DNA from: Cristatella mucedo | Taxonomy: Eukaryota > Bryozoa > Phylactolaemata > Cristatellidae | Assembly (NCBI GenBank): GCA_009760855.2 | Contig: WPIO01000025.1 | Span: 1,969,501-2,033,500, forward strand | DNA length: 64,000 bases | Reading direction: 5' to 3' | Program-made: the position numbers and the translations under genes | Notes under the pieces: generated by a model | The model's database searches: none | What the model was told of the DNA's origin: nothing | The model's input: only the letters and a program-made list of their open reading frames with translations | Shown: positions 1 to 11,662 of the stretch, in pieces | Position numbering within the stretch: position 1 is the first letter of the stretch | Layout of the letters: every line of letters starts with the position of its first letter

Positions 1-935
1 CCATGACTACTCTGACGGTCTACCTAGTAAGAATCAAGACGAAAGGCAAACTTGTTGGCATACACTTGCTCCAACAACGAAGATCAAAGAAGGACAGGAG
101 CAAGACAGGCCGTGTGAACGCAGTGACTGTCAAACCAAGTTCAAGTTCTGCTAATCTATATCCTTCAGACAGTCGTCAGCAAGCTGCTGTGACATGTACA
201 GGGAGCCGAATATGACTGAGCAATCCATGCAATTAGTACACTGACACTACGCCAGCCTAGAGTGGTACTTCCAATGTCAGTTGAGCTTCCCACCACACAA
301 GTAAATAATGTGAAGCTTGCATTTATCAACCATTTAAGATCACCTGCTGTGGCGCCAAGCTTGAGGCAGCCTCAACCACAACAAAGTCTTCAGGATCGAT
401 GCTGGCAATAGGCTGTAGAAGCTGGCAAGAGACCAGAGATAATCCTGTGGCAGCCTAGCCAAACTCCAATTCAAACGAATAAAGAGCAGCAACCTAGCAT
501 TGCAGTTCTATCTCTGCCGATCCCAAGGAAAGATTTTACTCTTTAATCTCTATCGTCATGCCAAAGGAGGCTAGATAATCCATACCTCTCTGGACCGACT
601 GAGAATGGGCTTGCTGGTCAATTGTATCTCTACATCTATAATTAATCATGTGGGAAAAGTCAAGTTTTGTTTGCTTTAGAGGTTAATTTGGGCAAATCCA
701 CTGGCCACTGAGGCTTCTCTCCTGAACCTACACTACCATTGCTTGCCTTGGAACCTGGATAGTAAGACTACACATCTATTACATTAGCAGGCTTGACACC
801 ATAACTAGCATAACAAAACGTTATGTAGCCTGAACTGAGAACAACCTTCCTATGCCGAAGATGTCATGCATCTGCTCTGTACAGGTATATCGACTCTGGA
901 CACATGTGTACATAAACAAACATGCCCATCCAAGC

Positions 936-940
<5 letters not shown>
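1..940. other. No supported gene
   Basis: Short open frames only. An AATAAA at 478-483 is the only signal seen. Confidence 0.5.

Positions 941-1008
<68 letters not shown>
941..1008 (+). repeat. (CA)n microsatellite
   Basis: About 33 uninterrupted CA units. Confidence 0.98.
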
Positions 1009-1009
<1 letters not shown>

Positions 1010-1502
1010 ACACAGGCACTACTCACATGATAGCATTAATGAAGCCTACTAATTTATAACCATTGTTAACTACAGCAAATTTACATGATTGATAAAATAC
1101 ATCACAAGCATGGCATGGTAAAGTTCTTAAGCTGACCCACAAGGCCTGCCAAGGCTTAGCTCCTTCATACCTAGCTGAACTGTTGCACGAATTTTAGCCT
1201 TCCTGTGCCTTCAGGTATTCTCTATGGACAGTAAATTAACCATACAATTAGTTCATTTGAAGGCCATTCGTGACAAGCTTTTGCTCTACCGGTCCTTAAT
1301 AGTGGAGCTCATTTCCAGAATTCTCATGCAAAGGACATCTACTTTCTGGCTACCGACTGTGGCATTTCCTTTCCAGACATCACGAGCTGATGCTTCCAGG
1401 CCACTCACTATTTGTAACTCAATGCTTGCTGGTCTACTGGCCGGTGCACTCAGGCATTCACAGCTGGTGCAAAACTCTGCAGCTAGGCTTGTCTGTAGTG
1501 AG

Positions 1503-1968
1503 GTAGAGAGCAGATGAGTGCCTCACTTTACTTGCATCTTCGGCAGCTTTTTGTCACTTGCCTGACTGCTTTATTCATGGGCCTTTTAGACTTAGCTTTT
1601 CACAATTTGCAGACATCAACCGATGGTTTAGAAAAAACACAACCAGAAGGGCATGCAAGCGAGCTAGGCAGACAGTCACAAAGAAACAAAAGGGAAAGAC
1701 GGGCAGCGAGAGTGAGATGGAAGATGGTCATAACGATTCGAAGCATTTCGAGCCGACAAGCCTGCAAGGTATTGGACATGAGAACGAGATGGAGGTATAT
1801 GTGAGCTACAAGAGAAGAAAAGAAGAGGAACGGACAGAAAGAGGAGATGGGAAAAGGCGGAAGAGATGGAATAAGTGATAGAGTGAATGGAAAAGGAGAG
1901 AGGAGGAGAAAGGCAGGAAGATGAAAAGGGAGGGAGAGGGGAGGTGGGCAAGAGAGATGGAAATAGAT
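1503..1968 (+). repeat. 466-bp purine-rich insert inside LINE A
   Basis: LINE A sequence stops at ...TCTGTAGTGAG and resumes at GCAGTTGCCA. From about 1630 to 1965 the plus strand is dominated by A and G (runs such as AGGAGAGAGGAGGAGAAAGG). No coding or terminal repeat structure is clear. It may be an expanded GA-rich satellite or an unknown insertion. Confidence 0.4.
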
Positions 1969-2422
1969 TGCAGTTGCCATCTCACCACCTCTTGCCGACC
2001 TGCACCGGCTACCAGTCAAGCAACACATCGACTTCAAGGTTTTATCACTCACTTTCAGGTCCCTTCAACCTTATGCTCAAGCCTACCTATCAGATCTACT
2101 CCTTCAACAGGCAAAGCATAGAACCGTGCACTATTCAGAATCTAACTGTTTACCCGTACCTCATACAAATCCCAAATCTTTTCTAGACAACGCCTTTTAG
2201 TTCATAAGCTCTCTAAGCCTTAAGCGCACTCCCGACTTGCCCCATGACTTCTCCTGACTTGTCCATATTTACAAAGAAACAAAAAACACATATATTTATC
2301 ACGGCATTTAGTGGGTCCTGTGACTCGTCCTTTATGCGATTATGTATGCTGACTCTGCTCCTGCTGACATTAACCATACTTGCATGCTGACCATCTGCAT
2401 ATCACTCCCAACCATGTTATTC

Positions 2423-2495
2423 ATAATAATAATAATAATAATAATACCCTTGAAAAGCACCCTCAGAGAACTCAATCTCGTTCTAGGCGCTTTAC
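2423..2495 (-). mobile_element. 73-bp LINE A tail-only insertion
   Basis: On the minus strand it starts exactly at GTAAAGCGCC, the 5' arm of the LINE A 3' stem-loop, and ends in (ATT)n. It interrupts the host LINE at ATTC, and ATTC is repeated at both sides (2419-2422 and 2496-2499) as a target-site duplication. Confidence 0.65.
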
Positions 2496-2782
2496 ATTCT
2501 TGTTGTTTATTGAGCTGACTACCACTAACTATTCGACCGTGCTTCCTTTGCAGCAAATGTAAAGTGCCTAGAAAGATTGAGTTCTGCGAGAGCGCTATGT
2601 CAAATGCATTATTATTATTACCTCTACGGCTCTCCTAACACAGCTATGCTTCTAAAGTTCTCTTTGTTGCATAAGATGAAGTCTGTTGGCTACCGTATGG
2701 GTACTGAAAAGAACTTGGGCTTTAAGTGGGCCATAGGACTTATCATGTATAACACCCACATAGTCCTAGTGGCTTTGTTAAG

Positions 2783-3663
2783 TAATAATATTAATAATAA
2801 TAATAATGCACTTGATAAAGTACCCTCGGAGAACTCCATCTCTTTCTAGGCGCTTTACATTTGCTGCAAAGGGAAATGCAATTGAATGGTGAATAATATC
2901 ATGCTTGATAAACAAACAACATGAATAACATGGTTAGGGGTGACATGCACAGGGTCAGCATGCAAATGTGGTGATTGGCAGCATGCACAGTGTCAGCATG
3001 CATAAGCACATCAAGGACGAATCACAGGGACCCACTAAATGCTGTCCTAAATAGGTGTGTTTTTAAGTTCTTTTAAATGTGGTCAAGTCAGGGGATGTTC
3101 GGGTGCAAGTCGGGAGGGAGTTCCAGGCATTGGGAGCATATGAACTAAATGCACGGTCTCCAAAGGATTTGAGGTTTGTGCAAATTAGTGGTAAACTGTT
3201 GGATTCGGAAAAGCTGGTGGTACGATGTGCCTGGTGGGGGACTAGATCTGAGAGATAAGCTGGAGCCAAAGAATGAAGGGACCTAAAAGTGAGCGACAAA
3301 ACCTTGAAGTCAATCCTTTGCTTGACTGTTAGCCAGTGCAGGTCGGCGAGAAGTGGTGTGATGTGGCAACTACGAAGGTCACTACAGACAAGTCTAGCTG
3401 TGGAGTTTTGCACCAGCTGCAATCGCCTGATCGCGCATGCCGGTAGACCAGTACGAAGTGAGTTGCAGAAGTCGTGAGGGGATTTCACGAATGCATGGAC
3501 CAACTTAGACGTGGTACCCTTATCTAAACAAACCCGAATTTTAGCAATGTTATGTAACTGAAAGTAGGCAGACTTGACTGTGGAGCTGATATGGTCGTCT
3601 AACGAGAGGTTGCTTTGGAATATGACACCTAGATTTCGAGCTGATTCAATGGGAGATATGCTG
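2783..3663 (-). mobile_element. LINE family A copy, 5' truncated
   Basis: Reading on the minus strand, an RT C-terminal ORF (3663-3063) is followed by the 3' UTR, the stem-loop and an (ATT)n tail at 2783-2808. It shares PIESARNLGVIFQSNLSLDDH and LTFRSLHSLAPAYLSDL with other copies. The truncation point is just after the ISPIES codons. The ORF end is altered relative to the intact copies. Confidence 0.8.
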
Positions 3664-3689
3664 TAACAGAAGGAGATACATGGCATTTT

Positions 3690-6360
3690 TAGTCTTTAAT
3701 AACATACATTACCATATTTCAAATCTAATTTGAGATTTGATGTATTTTCTGAGCATTTTATATTTTGCATAATCAAGCATGGGTGAATTTTCTTGATCTA
3801 TGGCCCAATGACTGCATTTTCGGAACACCCTCATCTTAGGTTTCGTCGTTTATCATGCGCCAAGTTAGTACTGGAGATGATCTGCCTGATATCAGCATCA
3901 TCTCAGCACAGAAATGTTTATTTACAAATGTCGCATTCCACTTGGTGTGGTGATGCCAGTGTGCTGGCAGACGACTTAGCATGCTGGCAATGCATTATCA
4001 ATTTCTGTGAATACAATATTACATGCATGCCCAGTTTCTAACTTTGCAAAAGATATTTAGGGGCCAGAGTTTAGGTCGGCTCTGTATGGCTTTTAAATAC
4101 CTTTGTCGTTCACCGGGTCACAAAGTCTGTCATCTCTTTACAACTGTGATTTCATGTCCCCCTAGCAGCAATTAAGGTGGCAACAAAGATCTATCAGGCT
4201 AGCAGCAATGGGTGGGGGGGGGGGTAGAATCAGACCTCAGACAGTTCTCCAAACTATTCCAAAAATTGGTCCAAAGGAGTTATACTGGGTTATGGACCTA
4301 TCCAACTCATGAATACAACCACCGATTTCGATAAAAACCGTTGAGAATCGTTTGCCGTATACTTCAGGTTGGGCTACTGCTGCCCAATTTTGCACCACAC
4401 CGATGTTCACTTGCTGGTCCTTAAGTGCGGTTATAAGACACAGAGCTCTTACACCAAAGGAGCAGAAGCATGCCCAAAAAAGTGTCAATTCTACAAGCAC
4501 ACTTAAGTATTGCCTGGGGACAGTCAGAGAGGTACATCTCACATCTAGGCAGACTTACGAACGTTTTCATTGTCTATTGGCAAAAGCATGAAATTCGACT
4601 GGTGGTCCAAACAATTCAATGGTCTGTATAACTCGACTATAGTGTTCTGTCGTGTAAAGGACAAGCTTTTGGATGATCTGAGACGATCTTTTCTGAGTCG
4701 CTCGTTCAGTAAAGGCTTGAGATTGGTGACCCCACACGATATGCCAAGCAAGACAAGCCTCTCGGGCACTGCACCTCTGCTCATATGACAGTGACAGCTG
4801 TGATCGCCAGCAAATGCGATAGCTCCGGGAGTGATGCCTTCAGTAACCGAAGAGCTAGTACCTTCAGATGAAAGTCGCCCTGTCAGGTCATCTTCCCTGT
4901 GTGATCAGTGCTCCATCTACTAGCCATACATCTGTGTACTTTTAAGTAAAAGATTGCAGCTCACTGCTTCATGCCTGATTTTACGAATCTGCGACTCTTT
5001 TCGGCTGCTAAGACCAATTCTGCTTAATGCATGCAATTGTCCTTTCGAGTTGCCTCCTGAACTGCTAGAGTCAACATCAAAACGAGCCTAGGTATAAGCT
5101 GGCATTTTGTTGGTGGATAGAGAAACCCCCACCTCCATTTTCACAGCAATTTTCCATGCACAAGATAGCTCAAATGAAGTAAAATGCTAACCAATTGAGA
5201 ACTAGTTCTTGCCCCAAATCCAATTGCAACCATATGGTTCTTAAATGTTCAAAATACACAACGCACAATCAATGTGTGACAGTTGCACAGCTTTGACTGA
5301 GGTGGTTACAGATTACTAGATAGGTTAGCTGAGCTTGGATCTGTAGCTCGTTTAACCAATTCATAAATTAGAAAAGGCATAACTAGACTTTTAGAATGGG
5401 TATACAACTTATCACTTGCATTCGGGTTCTGGAACTGCTAAATTAACCACCATGCCATTAAGATTGTCTAAATATGCCTTTCTGTATAAACTGCAGGTTC
5501 AATAAGTACATGTGACAGGCAATTCTTTCTTTCAAGAAATACAAAGTATTTGTGAGGAGTTTTAAAATGTATACAACAAGCTAAACTTGACAGATGGTTC
5601 ATGCATGGAAAACATTAAGTACACATTAAAGAAAATCCCAGCTGCCAAGGCTAAGATACGATCAATACTACAGCTGTTGCTGCCACAAGCCGTGAGGTCA
5701 GGTCAAAACTACAAATATTCAGACAAAGCTGGCTGAAATAGGAACAGCTGCAGCTGGTTCAATTTGACAGTACATGACATTACTGTGTCAAAACCGACAG
5801 CCGTTCAGACTCAGGAATTGCAGCAACAAGGCGATAATACAAATAGTAATGCCTCATCTGTCTGATAAACAGAATGAGTTTTCTACAATGAGGTGAGGCT
5901 AAGGTGGCACTGTGGCACTCTGGCACAGCTACAGACAGACTGTCTGACTTTGTGCCTGTGTTAGTGCAAAGCGGTAGCCTTTGTACCTTCGTACCTGAAT
6001 TCATGTACGGCAGCTCTTGGTAGTGGCCAGCACACTAAAAGTACTGTTTCACAGTGACAAATGCAATGGGACAGAGCACAGAGCAAAACATTACAGCTAA
6101 AATAAATTGTAGGCAACACATCACCAAGCAACGCCCTATATGATAGAGCAACCCATTCTTACAGAATAGAAAATCGCTTAGCAGATCAAGACCGTTAAAC
6201 TAATATGATTTTTGAAATACGCTATAGGCTTGCCAGAAGGCTGCATTTGACTCGTCCTACAAGCACGCTTTATATCACCTACCTATGCACCAAATGCAAA
6301 GAATAAAGTAATTTCTAGAAGAAGATCGAGCCTTCACTGTAGTTTTGGCTTCTACCACGA
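3690..6360. other. No supported gene; weak ORF pair
   Basis: Two abutting minus-strand frames (4784-4545 and 4542-4237) have no recognisable domain. A G-run lies at 4212-4224. Confidence 0.45.
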
Positions 6361-6367
6361 GGTGGAC

Positions 6368-6773
6368 CTAGCAGGCCACATGGGTACCACTCCTCATTGC
6401 CAGCAACATACCGATCAGATACCGAATAAGCCTGCACAGTACACGTATGCTGCCCTCGTAAAGATTCAGCTGCGGGTAGCACCTGAGGTAGAGGTTTACA
6501 GGCAGAGCCACGTCATCGAGGGCCGCAATGACGACGCAGAATCCTGGTCGCGAGAACTGCTGCTCATACAGAGCGTGCGCAACAAGCTTCAGCATAGGAT
6601 CCTGCAAAGTAAGACGACAGCTATGCACATACAGGGCCAGACTGAGCAGGTCACCGGAAGATGCAAGCAAAAGCAAAGAGTGGCCAACACGGAACAGGCC
6701 ATCTGCCGAGACGAGGCAAAGGCAGGCCAGCTGACCATAGCTGTAGTGGCCCTTGTGGTATAGGGTCACATGC
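6368..6773 (-). CDS. Unrecognised coding-like ORF, possible last exon
   Basis: About 134 codons are open on the minus strand to a TAG at 6368-6370. The codons look selected (GC-richer, with many CTG, CTC, GTC and GGC) compared with the AT-rich flanks. The product is rich in Leu, Ala and Val, with segments such as VGHSLLLLASSGDLLSLALY and KLVAHALYEQQFSRPGFCVV that look helical. There is no ATG near the 5' end, so as a gene it needs an upstream exon. TTTGATCAG at the right edge could serve as an acceptor. I do not recognise the family. The long plus-strand ORF over the same bases looks like its shadow. Confidence 0.4.
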
Positions 6774-6779
6774 ACTGAT

Positions 6780-9600
6780 CAAACAAAGCTGCAATGCAGC
6801 CTTAATTTCAAATAAAGGCATCAGCTACTTCTGTTTAGTAAGCAACAGCACATTGCAGACCTCGAGTCCTTCGGAGACCGTGTGGTTAGTTCCTACGCTC
6901 CCAAAGACTGTGACTCACTTTCCACTGTCGATGTGAAATCATGTGATTTGACAAGCTTATAAAAAGCTAAAAATCGGCCTGCACCTCATAACATTATTGT
7001 GGAGCGTGGGAATCGTACGAATTCCGAAACTGCATTGATCACTAACCACGTGGCACGTTACAGTTCCAGCATCTGTAAAACTAGCATGCACCTGTCAAAA
7101 AAGGAAAGAAAACTTACAACTTTGCATTTGAAAGCCAGTCTGAGTGCGCAGTAAGCTGACTGGTGAGCCTGCCAAACTGACTACCAAGCTTATAGTTCTT
7201 ATTCAATGAATCAAGATCTGTATGGGAGGAAAATGAATTCGAGATATATGAAAGATTTAATGAATTTAAAGTTATATGTATTATTTTTCATAAAACGAAT
7301 GTAAATTCATTTAATTATATGTATTCAGCAACGCCGGGTAGCAAATCACCATTGAGTTACATGCATGGACTGCATGAACATACCGACTATCTTAAAATTT
7401 GCTTTAACTAAATAGTAAGCTTCCTCTCAATAATCATTGGCAGACTATATTTATTCATTTCCATTGCTAATCGGAGGAAGGCAGGGTTGATTTGCGGTTG
7501 GGCATGCTTATTCTGCCAGCTTTACACTATGCCAACTCAACAGGTCGAAGCAGAGACTGACAAGTACTTGAAACACAAATCATCACTCAGGGTGACAGCT
7601 AAAAGAGTCCTAGTGTGGAGAGAGGGCTACAGCAGCTGGAATGTAATCTCCACCCATTAAGAAACCCTTTCAAGTTCGTAGTCCACTCAAGTTTTAGCTT
7701 TTCAATGCTTCTTTCCGACTTGAGATTGCATGCTGAAGCGACATATCAAAAATAGTAAATTATCTTTCCCCTTTTCAAAATCACTATTGCTGTGCCATCT
7801 TAGTAGTAGAACAAATACAAGCAGCTCAATGCCTGTAGACTAGCTTCCTGAGTCATAGTAGTTCCTTTACGGAAGACAATGCTTTTCCATATTGCCATGT
7901 GACGCAAGTTGGCCATCTCGTGGCATGACGGATTTGAATGCTTTAATTAGCAGATATCACGAAGGTTACAGCATACATATAACTTCAGTGACTGTGGTGA
8001 ACTTATGGACTTACAGATTAATAAAGGACGTCATAAAAAAATGTCGTTAACAGTACTAGTAGTAGTAGTAGTATTTGCGTGGCATAATACACGGCTACTC
8101 AACTCTGGGCAGGCTGTAGTAACACCTACTAACACTCGACAATCAACGAGGTACTTGCCACGGCCTTGATTGAGCCTGATCCTTAAAACCACCAGGAAGA
8201 GTGTTCTACCCCTTTGACTACAAGTGCTTGCACTAGCTTTTACTAAATACTTAGGAAGTGAAGGATTTGTTTGCCTGGCAGTCTTTGCAATGCCCGAGGT
8301 TCTTATATTTTGTCTGTACATCATACTAACATCGCATATCTGGTTTCAAATTGGCCTGCGGAGCTACCAGACAGCGATGCTGCAATCACATTGCTAAATA
8401 GATTTTCCACTATGCCCATTCAGTTTTAATGAAAATTCTAAGGCAGCTTAAAAATCGTTGGTTACGTGCTGCTTAGCTTGGTCAAGGCTTAATGAGGCTG
8501 CTGTCTTCAGCAGCAACGACTGTACTTGTGTGCTTGCAAGCTGAGAAGACTGCCTTCCAAAAAGAATTAGCACAAATGTAGTAAAGCATTGAAGCTGCTT
8601 CACGCGACCGGGTGCCAGCTGCTGGTCAGTAAACTTGACACCACCGTCCGAAAATACGCAACTTGCTACTAATACAACTCACTATTAATACTTGAAACCC
8701 AGCCTGATACCCACGGGGCCAACTGCTACTCAGGATTATTGCAAAATATATGGTACACCCCATGAACAGATCACAGCAAATTAGCATTTATCATCGTAAA
8801 AGGTCGAACTAAAAAACTCGGTCAACCACCACAGACATGTAGAAGCCTTGACAAAGGATGATGCTATCGGCAATCTCCCGAGGGATGCCTTCCAGAAAGG
8901 GGAATGATAGGTATGCTGAACTCAAATTGCATATTACATGATTTTTGTCTATTTGCTACCTATATTTGCTCTTCTATTTAAGTGCTAATGTCTAATTTGC
9001 TAATGTTTCAGGTGCATGGAAAACGTCCATTGTTTCCAGAAAACTTAGGTCTGTGACCAGGACAAAGATTAAATTGAAATAAACCGGTTTCTGATGAGGC
9101 ACCTGACAAATTTGAGCCTTAGGGTTCCGTTTTAGTCAGGAAGAGAGCAAAGTGGTGCAGATTAAGGTGTATTTTTGCGAAGTCACACAAAATGACAACT
9201 CATAATAAACAAATAGAAACGAGTATATGTTTGGAGTTTGCAGCTGTAATGCAAACTGGTGTAACAAAGAAGCCTCCAAATCATGTCCACTCTCATGTTT
9301 TCGTTACAATGTCCTTGGTAACTATGTTCAAAGTTCAGCATAGCCAAACGATAGCATTTGCATTGCTTCTGTAAGTAAGCCCCAATGTTTGTTTTTTAAT
9401 ATGCCAAGATCAGCATCACCGATTCGGACTTTGATATAGATTTTTCCATTTCATTTTCGTTCAGTTTTTGAAAGCCTGAACATGATACTCATAGTTTTCA
9501 GCCATGCGATAACCGAAAAAGACTGAACCACTGCAATGAAACAATTCCAAATCGCTTTCTCTATACTGATCAGCATATTGGTGAAATCCTTGCACATGTG
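6780..9600. other. Featureless AT-rich stretch
   Basis: No domain or element recognised apart from the short TAG repeat. Confidence 0.5.
8054..8073 (+). repeat. (TAG)n microsatellite
   Basis: A short run of about six TAG units. Confidence 0.9.
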
Positions 9601-9606
9601 ACCTTT

Positions 9607-9662
9607 ATCTGAAACTGGTGCATATGTCTGACCTTAGTCAGACATATGCACCAGTTTCAGAT
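9607..9662. repeat. Perfect 26-bp inverted repeat with 4-nt loop
   Basis: The left arm (9607-9632) and right arm (9637-9662) are exact reverse complements around the spacer CTTA. The arm core is GAAACTGGTGCATATGTCTG. No annotated gene or element explains it. Confidence 0.95.
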
Positions 9663-9664
9663 TC

Positions 9665-10170
9665 ACATTCAATAGCTGTGGTGATTTTGGAGGTACTTGA
9701 ACGCTGCTGTTTCCTTGCCTAGAGCACACAGAAATAGCTTGATCAGGCCTAATTTGATGTGCAGTGGTGGGATCGCTTGGCCTGGGTATAGGAGCCTAGA
9801 AGCCCCCAAGTAATGCTGTTTTCCCTATAGAGAGCTAGGTGTGTTGTGGCTTGTCTCTTTTAAAACAGCGAGTTTAACTATCCCAGAAGTCAAATTCACA
9901 ATGAAAACATTAATAACTATATGAAAAACCTTGGATGCATCATGAATAACATAGCTATGAAGTCTTCAGCCATTATCACCATTCCGGGCACTAAGCAACA
10001 TATTTAAAATGATGTGATCCTGTTTAGGCACACAGATGGCTTTGAGACTCTTGAATAAACTTCGCATAAATGAGTACCACTCACACGGGTTACAGGTGAT
10101 TCCTATAGCTGCAAATAAACAGGCCACATTGATGGAGATGCACAGTCCATCTGGTCGACTGGTGAGTTTC
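9665..10170. other. Nothing recognised
   Basis: Short frames without domain signatures lie between the palindrome and the LINE B 3' end. Confidence 0.5.
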
Positions 10171-10176
10171 ATGTAA

Positions 10177-10455
10177 TGTAATGTATCTCCGTCAGTAATT
10201 CCACAAAGTCATAAAGACCATGTGGGTGTTACGCAGGAGAGTTTTGTAAGTGCACTCACAGCCTAAGCGGCTTTCGGCACGCATTCGGTAGCCAACAGAC
10301 TTCGTCTCACGCAACAAAGAGAAAGTGGGAAGCATAGCAGAGTTAGGAGAGCAGTTGAGGTAGTGAGTAGCATAGAAGTAGCAGTTCAGGACCGCTGAAA
10401 AAGATGTGCCATAGTCGGCAGTTGGAGAGTAGATGTCGTTGCGCTTCGTGAAAGT
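10177..10455 (-). mobile_element. LINE family B 3' end fragment
   Basis: Minus-strand tail with (ATTAC) repeats (plus strand ATGTAATGTAATG), preceded by the last codons of the B ORF (LLRETKSVGYRM, the same as in the copy at 25153). It is truncated at about 10455. Confidence 0.75.
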
Positions 10456-10579
10456 TGGTGATGCTTTCTCTGACCCATTACTCACAAACCTTCATCCACA
10501 AGGTTTCACTATTGAGCGTACGGAAGTGTCAGCATTGGTCTTTGTAAGACCAAGGTCTCCGATCAGAGGTCTACCTTAC

Positions 10580-10693
10580 TTATTGATGAAGAATGGCTTT
10601 CTCTTCTCAGTCGCATCTATACAATTGTAGCCTCGATCTGCAATCTCTTCTTTGCTGGCTGACTTGCTGCTTTCTCTTGAAGATGGCTGACCT
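10580..10693 (-). CDS. Possible small exon, unrecognised
   Basis: A 114-nt segment is open in one frame between acceptor CCTGTCCAG and donor AATAA|GTAAGG. It encodes a hydrophilic peptide containing SRESSKSASKEEIADRGYNC. The frame hits TAA immediately after the donor. I see no neighbouring exon, so this is only a splice-signal call. Confidence 0.2.
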
Positions 10694-10699
10694 CTGGAC

Positions 10700-11660
10700 A
10701 GGTCGGGAGGGGGAGCTCAGGGCTGTGTGATATTGAGATGATGGATGAAATACATTGCGGATATAAAACAGGAGATATTAACAGCTAGACGTTTAAAAGG
10801 GTCCCAGAATGTGGGAGTGGCAGTTGCTCAAAAGTTCAGTCGTTTTGGCCATACGCTCAAAATAGCAAACTTCGTGGTCATGCTTTTGTCCCCCTGTACC
10901 TGCCTGCAGTCTTTTAAAAATTGTTTAAATTATGAAATCAATTTCAAAATTGTTCTAATATCTAGCAAGAAATGATACCTTGAAGGTAGGATTTTTTCAC
11001 CTTACCTGCAAGAGTTTTCTTGAAATGTTCACATGTGAAATGAAGTGACCAGGGCTTGTCTTGATTCTTGACAGGCAAGCCGAAGTATGCTTTGCAGGCT
11101 TCATATATTTTAACAGCTTTCATGGAGTACTCTCTTGCAATAGACTTGATAATGTATTCGTGTCCCTAGCAAAATGCATGACTGGGTGCAAGAAACATCT
11201 AGATGTCACGTAAATCAAATATGGCCATTCACTCTCCTTCTTGCAATAACATAAGCTACAATGTTCATTACGGCAACTGTACTGCTACAGTTGATTGGAA
11301 ACTGCTTCCGGGTGTCATATAGACATAACCTTCAGTATATCGAGTCATATTGAAATGCATTCAGTATATGTGAATCTGCCGTCTGTACCATACCGAATAG
11401 TTAAACCAGAGAATTCAGAATACTTTAGCCTTGACAACAGAAGATTTTTGTAAAACAATAGCGACTTTTTATTTATACAGCCAATGAATTCGGAAAAACA
11501 ATGTGTACCCGATGATCAACAATTAAATAAATCAGCACCTTATCGCAATATTCTCAACATTATTAGTAAAATATGAGCCTTGGCTATGATTGCAGTGTGC
11601 CCACAGTAACATCACTGCCCCTTAAAGATACCCTAGACGTAACGCCAAACAGGATGTTGT
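10700..11660. other. Nothing recognised
   Basis: AT-rich DNA between two LINE B fragments. Confidence 0.5.
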
Positions 11661-11662
11661 GT

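Larger units (their letters stand above)
1410..2620 (+). mobile_element. LINE family A copy, degenerate, with two internal insertions
   Basis: It starts within the codons for C-N-S-L-L-x-G-L-P and runs to an (ATT) tail at 2606-2620. Two foreign stretches interrupt it: a purine-rich insert at about 1503-1968 and a 73-bp tail-only insert at 2423-2495. The ORF is broken throughout. Confidence 0.7.
1118..3684 (+). mobile_element. LINE family B copy split by two LINE A insertions
   Basis: Three pieces of one family B 3' end are in order: 1118-1409 (C-terminal RT-ORF region, starting near GCTGACCCACAAGGC), 2621-2782, and 3664-3684 (ACAGAAGGAGATACAT, the B end). Between them sit LINE A copies at 1410-2620 (plus) and 2783-3663 (minus). 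Each piece resumes where the previous one stops when compared with the longer B copy at 22880-25235. Confidence 0.65.

Noticed and set aside
2-215. Open frames at the left edge that could be a terminal exon, with AATAAA at 478
   Set aside because: No domain, no splice evidence and only about 50-70 codons; chance is sufficient.
1600-2052. 150-codon minus-strand ORF rich in Ser, Pro and Leu
   Set aside because: It is the complement of the purine-rich insert; low-complexity composition explains it.
4237-4784. Two abutting minus-strand ORFs with a possible 45-nt intron (GTAAGT...CCCCAG)
   Set aside because: Joining by that intron gives a phase that runs straight into a stop. No family was recognised.
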